Assembly (NCBI GenBank): GCA_025330725.1
Contig: JAIWND010000010.1
Coordinates: forward strand, 1 to 64,000
Source of the DNA: Chlamydoabsidia padenii
Lineage: Eukaryota; Mucoromycota; Mucoromycetes; Mucorales; Cunninghamellaceae
Length of the DNA: 64,000 bases
Direction of reading: 5' to 3'
This document shows positions 58,701 through 64,000 of the stretch, in pieces (the first letter of the stretch is position 1; each line of letters opens with the position of its first letter). The position numbers and the translations under genes were made by a program. The notes under the pieces were generated by a model. That model did no database searches, had not been told where the DNA came from, and saw only the letters and a list, made by a program, of their open reading frames with translations.

Positions 58701-60220
58701 ATGACATCCATCCATGGCTCTGAAAAAGAAATCCATTCCATCACCCATAGCAAATCTGCCATCTCTCCACACCTCATGAACAAAACAGTACAAATGGATA
58801 ATGTGAAGCATTATGAAGAAGAACAAATCGAACATGTCCATGAAGGAACGGCGTCAAATAGAAAAGCTCTCTTCTTGGTCCTGAAGGCTTTTATTGGAAC
58901 TGGGGTCATCTTCTTGCCAGGAGGGTAAAAAAAAAAAAAAAAAAAAAAAACACTTTACCCCTTCCCCTTAAATTGGAACACTAATGATTGTTTGCTTTTT
59001 TTTATGCATTAGATTTGTTAATGGCGGGCTCATTCTATCCATCCTATTGATGCTGGTAATTGCTGCTATTTGTATGGTAGCCTTTTACCTCTTGATCCAA
59101 GCACAACGTATGATTGGTGGTGATTATGGTCATATCGCTTATCAACTCTATGGTCAATGGCTTCGGTACCTGATTCTCTTCTTTTTATGTTTCTCTCAAA
59201 TGGGATTTGCCTCTTCTTACTTGATCTTTGTCTCTCAAAACCTTGGCCTGGTAGTGGATCAACTCAGTCACTGTCACCGTGCATTCCCTTCCAATCTCTT
59301 TATCTGGCTGGTCCTGTTGATTATTGTACCTATCTGTATGGTTCGCAAAATAGAAAAACTGTCATGGAATGTTATTATTGCCGATGTTTTTATCTTGTTT
59401 GGTCTGATCAGCGTCATTTACTTTACCTCGGATCAAATCAGTAATAATGGAATAGGTCCTAATTTGAAAATGGTCAATACATCAAACTTTGCCCTGATGA
59501 TTGGAACAGCTGTCTTTTCTTTTGAAGGCATTGGCATGGGTAAAATAAATAAAAAAGCACATATATATCGGGGATAGGACAAGACGGATAGGAACTAAAG
59601 CATGTATTCTTTTTTTTTTTTTATTCATTTTTATTAGTGGTACCTATTATTCAAGGCATGAAGCACCCTGAACAATTCTCAAAGGTGTTGAATATGGGGA
59701 TGATCATATGTACATGTCTGTTTATTCTGATTGGAACTTTGGGATATATCGCCTATGGTGAAAACACACATGCAAGCGTGGTTTCGAACCTACCTCACCA
59801 AAACGGTCTAGCTATCACTGTCCAACTATTCTACGCCATTGCCATCATCTTGTCTTCCCCATTTGTCCTCTTCCCACCCTTGACTATTATCGAACATGGG
59901 ATCTTTGGAACTAATCATTCTGGCCGGCTCAGTCTAAAATATAAATGGTGTAAAAATCTAGTCAGGGCCTTAATTCCAATCATTTGTGCTGTGGTCAGTT
60001 ATTGCGTAGGTGCTGCTGGGCTGGATCGATTTGTGGCTTTGACAGGGTCCATTGCATGTGTGCCCTTGTGCTTCATCTTTCCTGGTATGTTCCATTTCAA
60101 GATTGCAACATCGAAAACCCAACGTGCCATTGACATTATCATGATCCTTTTTGGTATGGGAATCATGATTTATACAAGTAAGTCTGCCCCATCAATGCAT
60201 GAATAGATTACTTACCTTCT

Positions 60221-60254
<34 letters not shown>

Positions 60255-60331
60255 CTTATGTAAACGTCAACTCTTGGATCCATCCTCCTCCAACTTCTGA
60301 ATCCGATTCTAACAACACTTGTCCTTTGTAA
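58701..60331 (+). CDS. Vacuolar amino-acid transporter, Avt3/Avt4 (SLC36-like) type
   Basis: Proton-linked amino-acid permease of the Aa_trans family; fungal Avt3/Avt4 export neutral and basic amino acids from the vacuole. Four exons (58701-58924, 59013-59539, 59638-60177, 60255-60331) give 455 residues. A hydrophilic N terminus of about 55 residues precedes KALFLVLKAFIGTGVIFLPG, the classic TM1 with G-T-G, then FVNGGLILSILLMLVIAAIC and about nine more helices including FALMIGTAVFSFEGIGM (TM6) and FVALTGSIACVPLCFIFPG. The N-terminal tail is much shorter than in yeast Avt3/Avt4. The C-terminal exon is short and hydrophilic after a very T-rich intron. Confidence 0.9.
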
Positions 60332-60570
60332 TCTCGTTATCCATCAACCTTTTGTATATATATATAGTCACCTTTCCCCTTGGTTTACCATTTTACTTTA
60401 ACACTTGTGACAATAAAAACTACTGATACATTTTGATTTGAAACAAAAGGGTGTGTATTCTCCTCTGGGTTTGAATTATAAATCCCGACTAATGCAGGTG
60501 CTCTTCAAAAAAGGAAAGGTAAACAAATCTCATATCCCCACAAAATTGAAATTCCGATTCTTATCTCTCT

Positions 60571-60611
<41 letters not shown>

Positions 60612-61586
60612 CTAGCCCCAAGTATATCTGCATCCACAAACATTCTCTTCTAGGTTTGGTTAAAATGGAGTGGATCACAATTAGCAACAACTGTAACAAG
60701 AACATGAAGAATACCTGTGTCCGATTAGAACTACAAGGCTGCACACCATTTGCGACTGGATGATCAACAGTAAATGGTGCTACTTTAGATCGACCACAGT
60801 AAAGTAAGTAAGTATATAAATATATGTTATTGTTAAAAAGCTATTGATAAACTTGCTTTACAAAGTAGAATGAACACACTGGCGTGGCACGGAATTTACC
60901 AAATCTACACAATTTTGGAGGGGTACTCTTCGTCGTCCTTACTATACTCATCATACAGTTATGAATCTACTTCCCATCCAGTTGGACCTGATTCTCTTCA
61001 AGACATGATTAACGATTACTGAAGAATCGATGCTTTTTTGAAAAATAAAGCAACTATGGTTTATCATCCTCGACTCACAGGTAAAAGCGTAAACATACTA
61101 GTCATGTAAAAAAGATATAAACTAACCTCTATTCTATTACTGAAGGGATGAACAACATAATAATGTATGGTCCTTGATTGTTTATCGGTATGATAGCTTG
61201 TCTTCAACTTGAATCATGATGTAAGTGTAGAAGGATCATAGAAAAAAAGTGATGGATACTGACCACATGTCTTCCCCCCCTTTTTTTTTTATCAGGTCGT
61301 GCAACCAATGTCAATTGTATCATATGCGATTGACATCATCCACATAGTGTAGATTTCTCGGTGACAGCAATATTCTACCTTTTTAAAATACAACACAGAA
61401 TAGACCCCACATTATATTTTTACATGGTCTAATAAAAAAAAAAAAAGTTATATTATCCAATTCTCATTGACACAAGTATTTATTGATTGATAAATATCAA
61501 GGTTGGTATAATCTACATGACATCACTACACTATATTCTACAAACAAACTAGATACAAAAACCAGCTAGTACTAATACTAAAATGA
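60332..61586. other. Intergenic stretch without a confident gene
   Basis: About 1.25 kb. It contains an element match (ATAAATCCCGAC at about 60478), a poly(T) of about 40 (60573-60612) and scattered short coding-like pieces (for example around 60920-61020) that do not join into a gene. A decayed element is possible. Confidence 0.45.
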
Positions 61587-63352
61587 CTAATCTGATAAAG
61601 CCCTTGTTGATTCCCCATCTTGTAATCCTTCGTTCGCAGTAGGTACCTTGTTGTTGTGATCAGATTGATGCTGTTGTGCAGTTTCAGCTGATTGATGATC
61701 GTTGTCGGTAGAATTTAATCGTATATTGTTACCATCAAAATCAGCAGGTTGATCCAAGGTTTCTTCTTCATCATCATCGTCATTAGGGTTTCCCGATTTC
61801 TTTGCAGTTTGTTCATGTGCCTTTGTCATTGCCAGATTGATGCGCTAGATATGTATGATGTATATGTAAAATAAAAAAGCAGCTATCATGAGTCATTTTG
61901 TTTACATGTGTATTTTTATAAAGCATCCTACCGTGGCCAAACGATATTCAAAGTCATATTTGCTGTATTTCAGGGCTGTTTCCCAAAATGTCTTGCATCG
62001 TTTCTTGTTATCTAAACCCCACGATACGACACCTGCTTCCCTATTATGTTGTTGTTGTTGTTGTTGTTGTTTTTTAAAAAAAAAGAGAGATCAGTTCCCC
62101 TTCTTTACCTACACATTTTAAAATCCCGATTTACCAGTATGCAAACGGCACGATCCATCGATCGATCTTGATAGAGTCTCTGTGGTCAATGATCCAATTC
62201 AAATGAATGATCGAATCTCGGTATCTACCCATGGCATTTTGAATAGAGGATTTGATGAGAAGAATAGCACCCCGTTGGTCATAGTACTTTGGTGCAGGTG
62301 TTTGGGGCAGAAGCTCCTTGGTCCGAATATCAAGTTCCATTTGCTCCGCTACGACGATATACGCATGAGCCTTGTCCACCGCCTCCAAGCATTTCTGTAG
62401 TTGATCCGGAGTCATAAAGTCAAAGGCATTGTATAAACAAAGGTATTCCATAGCACACACCGTCATATCCATGTCTTGATATCCACTGGCTTGTAATGCC
62501 TTGACCTTGCGTACCACATAGTTCTCCATCATCGCTGTGCTGGATGTTTTCGAGCCCATCAGATCGGGTACTTGTGCAAACGCCAGGATCGCCTCGGTAC
62601 GGTTTCCCATCATTTCCAAGCATGCCCCTTGTAAGTACCGGAAGATGGCAGGTGACCAGTATCGTTCCTTGTAGAGCATATCAAAGATGTTGGCCGCCTC
62701 TTCCCATTCTTGTTGCATCATATGATTGAATCCGATTTCGTAGCTGCACATGTGTAATACTTCTACTTCTGCCCATTCGTTTTTGCTGATTTCGATGGCA
62801 TACATGAAAGATTGTGTTGATAGGGTCAAATTGCGCGCTAATCGTGATGTCCGTCCGGCAAAATATAAAAAGAAGGCAGAGTTGGGATATGTTCGCTGAG
62901 CATCTAATAGAGTCTATGTATAGCAACGTGAGTATCGACAATCTATGTTATCTTTTTTCAACCCCCCCCCTATTTACCTCGATGGCCGGTTGAGTGTATT
63001 CGTCGGAGAGTACTTGAGGACAAAGAGATGTTAGCACCGTGTAGTAAGCCAGTAACCTATAAAAATCATATCATTAAAGTCTTGTACATGGGTGGGTGGG
63101 GGTTGTAATCATTTGGGTCCTTACATTAAAGATGCCATGGGAGATCGAATACGACGATCTTCTAGACATAACTTCAGTAAAGCAAACCCAAGATGTTTGT
63201 CAGCTTTCCAACCAAAGGCGGATACCACACGAAGGATCTTCTGAGGCAAACTGGCTAGGATCAAATGAACGGTACCAATACTACAAAAAAAAAAAAAAAA
63301 CCAAAATTGTTAGTATCCCTACAATGTAAGAGTTTTTTTTTTTTTTTTTTTG

Positions 63353-63384
<32 letters not shown>

Positions 63385-64000
63385 TACCCAAACTGGATAC
63401 CTGATACGGTATCACGATCGATAAAGTCCCTATGTTCTTGACCCATCCTCTTGTATTCTTGCCATACCATACTGTAACTGACATATGCTATATATACATA
63501 AAAGAGAAAGTAAGATACCATTTAAATATCCCATTGTTTACATTACCTCGACGTAGATTCAAGCCACATTTGATATAATTCATGACATTTTCCTGCAATA
63601 GTTGTAAGATAGCCATCTGAAGACAACATTCAGCCTTGATGACATGGGCACGCAACACACCATTTGGTAAAAAGTCGACACCTTCTTCTTGAATGGATCG
63701 TTTGGTGACAGGTTTTGGGCTTGAAGGTAGACCTGATCCGCTGGATGAGCCACGGGAATACTTGATATGTTGATAGTAACTTGAGACATACGAGACCACC
63801 GAATCACCCACGTTTTTCTTGGTAGCCACATCAATTTGAGCATTGGCCAGACTGTAAGTGGTTGAAAGGACTTGAATGGCGTTTTTTGTTGCACGATCAT
63901 CGGATGTCTATATAATAAAGTAAAAAAGTGGGTGAGTTTTCCTTTTCTTGGGGAGGGGGGAAGGCATTACCATTATAGCTAAGTGGTATATAGAACAGAA
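61587..64000 (-). CDS. IML2: Iml2/TTC39-family TPR protein (5' end outside the window)
   Basis: Member of the Iml2/TTC39 family; yeast Iml2 works on lipid droplets in clearing inclusion bodies. The visible exons (63971-64000 partial, 63547-63907, 63388-63487, 63125-63280, 62978-63056, 62135-62913, 61932-62040, 61587-61844) stay in phase and give about 623 residues; the N terminus lies beyond 64000. Family signatures are ECCLQMAILQLLQENVMNYI, GIGTVHLILASLPQKILRVV followed by SAFGWKADKHLGF, RTYPNSAFFLYFAGRTSRLA and WEEAANIFDMLYKERYWSPA, then a TPR-like helical array. The C-terminal ~80 residues are acidic, Asn/Gln-rich and disordered. Intron 63281-63386 contains adjoining poly(T) and poly(A) tracts. 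An element match (TTTTAAAATCCCGAT, about 62115-62130) lies in the intron before exon 61932-62040. Confidence 0.9.

Overview
The window is a compact, intron-rich eukaryotic nuclear segment, most likely from an early-diverging fungus of the Mucoromycota (probably Mucorales). The grounds are that almost every gene is broken by several 45-160 nt GT-AG introns with TACTAAT-like branch sites. The gene content is fungal, the protein sequences look Mucoralean, a decayed Fanzor/TnpB-like gene is present, and HEN1 and CAS1-type genes are kept. The lineage is an inference from protein character; no marker rDNA is present.

Layout. 1-450: dispersed repeat. 0.6-10 kb: eEF2 (-), a LARP4-type La protein (-), protein phosphatase 5 (+). 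10-24.4 kb: an unknown protein (-), mitochondrial ribosomal protein bS18m (+), a four-domain-like fasciclin membrane protein (+), methylenetetrahydrofolate reductase (-), a Q-rich coiled-coil protein (-), Esf2/ABT1 (-), mitochondrial rhomboid protease (+). 24.8-34.6 kb: a second repeat copy, a CAS1-family multi-pass acyltransferase (+), F-box protein (-), PPR protein (-), HEN1 small-RNA methyltransferase (+). 35-43.4 kb: a small Cys/His protein, a frameshifted pseudogene, NmrA-like reductase (+), Ubc4/5 E2 (-), Swd2/WDR82 (+). 43.6-52.5 kb is an accessory, repeat-rich zone: Fanzor-like remnant, a nested 600-bp tandem array, a retrotransposon gag fragment, more copies of the dispersed repeat, and one housekeeping gene (a short Swp1/ribophorin II-like OST subunit). 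53-64 kb: glycine-cleavage H protein (-), CST subunit Stn1 (+), ribosomal protein eL42 (-), an unknown Q-rich protein (-), an Avt3/4-type vacuolar amino-acid transporter (+), and an Iml2/TTC39 protein (-) running off the right edge.

The genes do not form a pathway; they are ordinary housekeeping genes often arranged as close divergent pairs (LARP4/PP5, Esf2/rhomboid, PPR/HEN1, Ubc4/Swd2, H-protein/Stn1). All exon models given here close in frame (coding lengths divisible by three). The most notable observations are: a two-nucleotide exon required to read the eEF2 start; a recurring TTnAAAnSCCGMY element, within roughly 60-230 bp of many start codons and also carried inside the dispersed repeat; a nested tandem array whose units contain eight intron-like segments; a CAS1 protein whose SGNH catalytic residues are missing; and a Fanzor-type nuclease relic.
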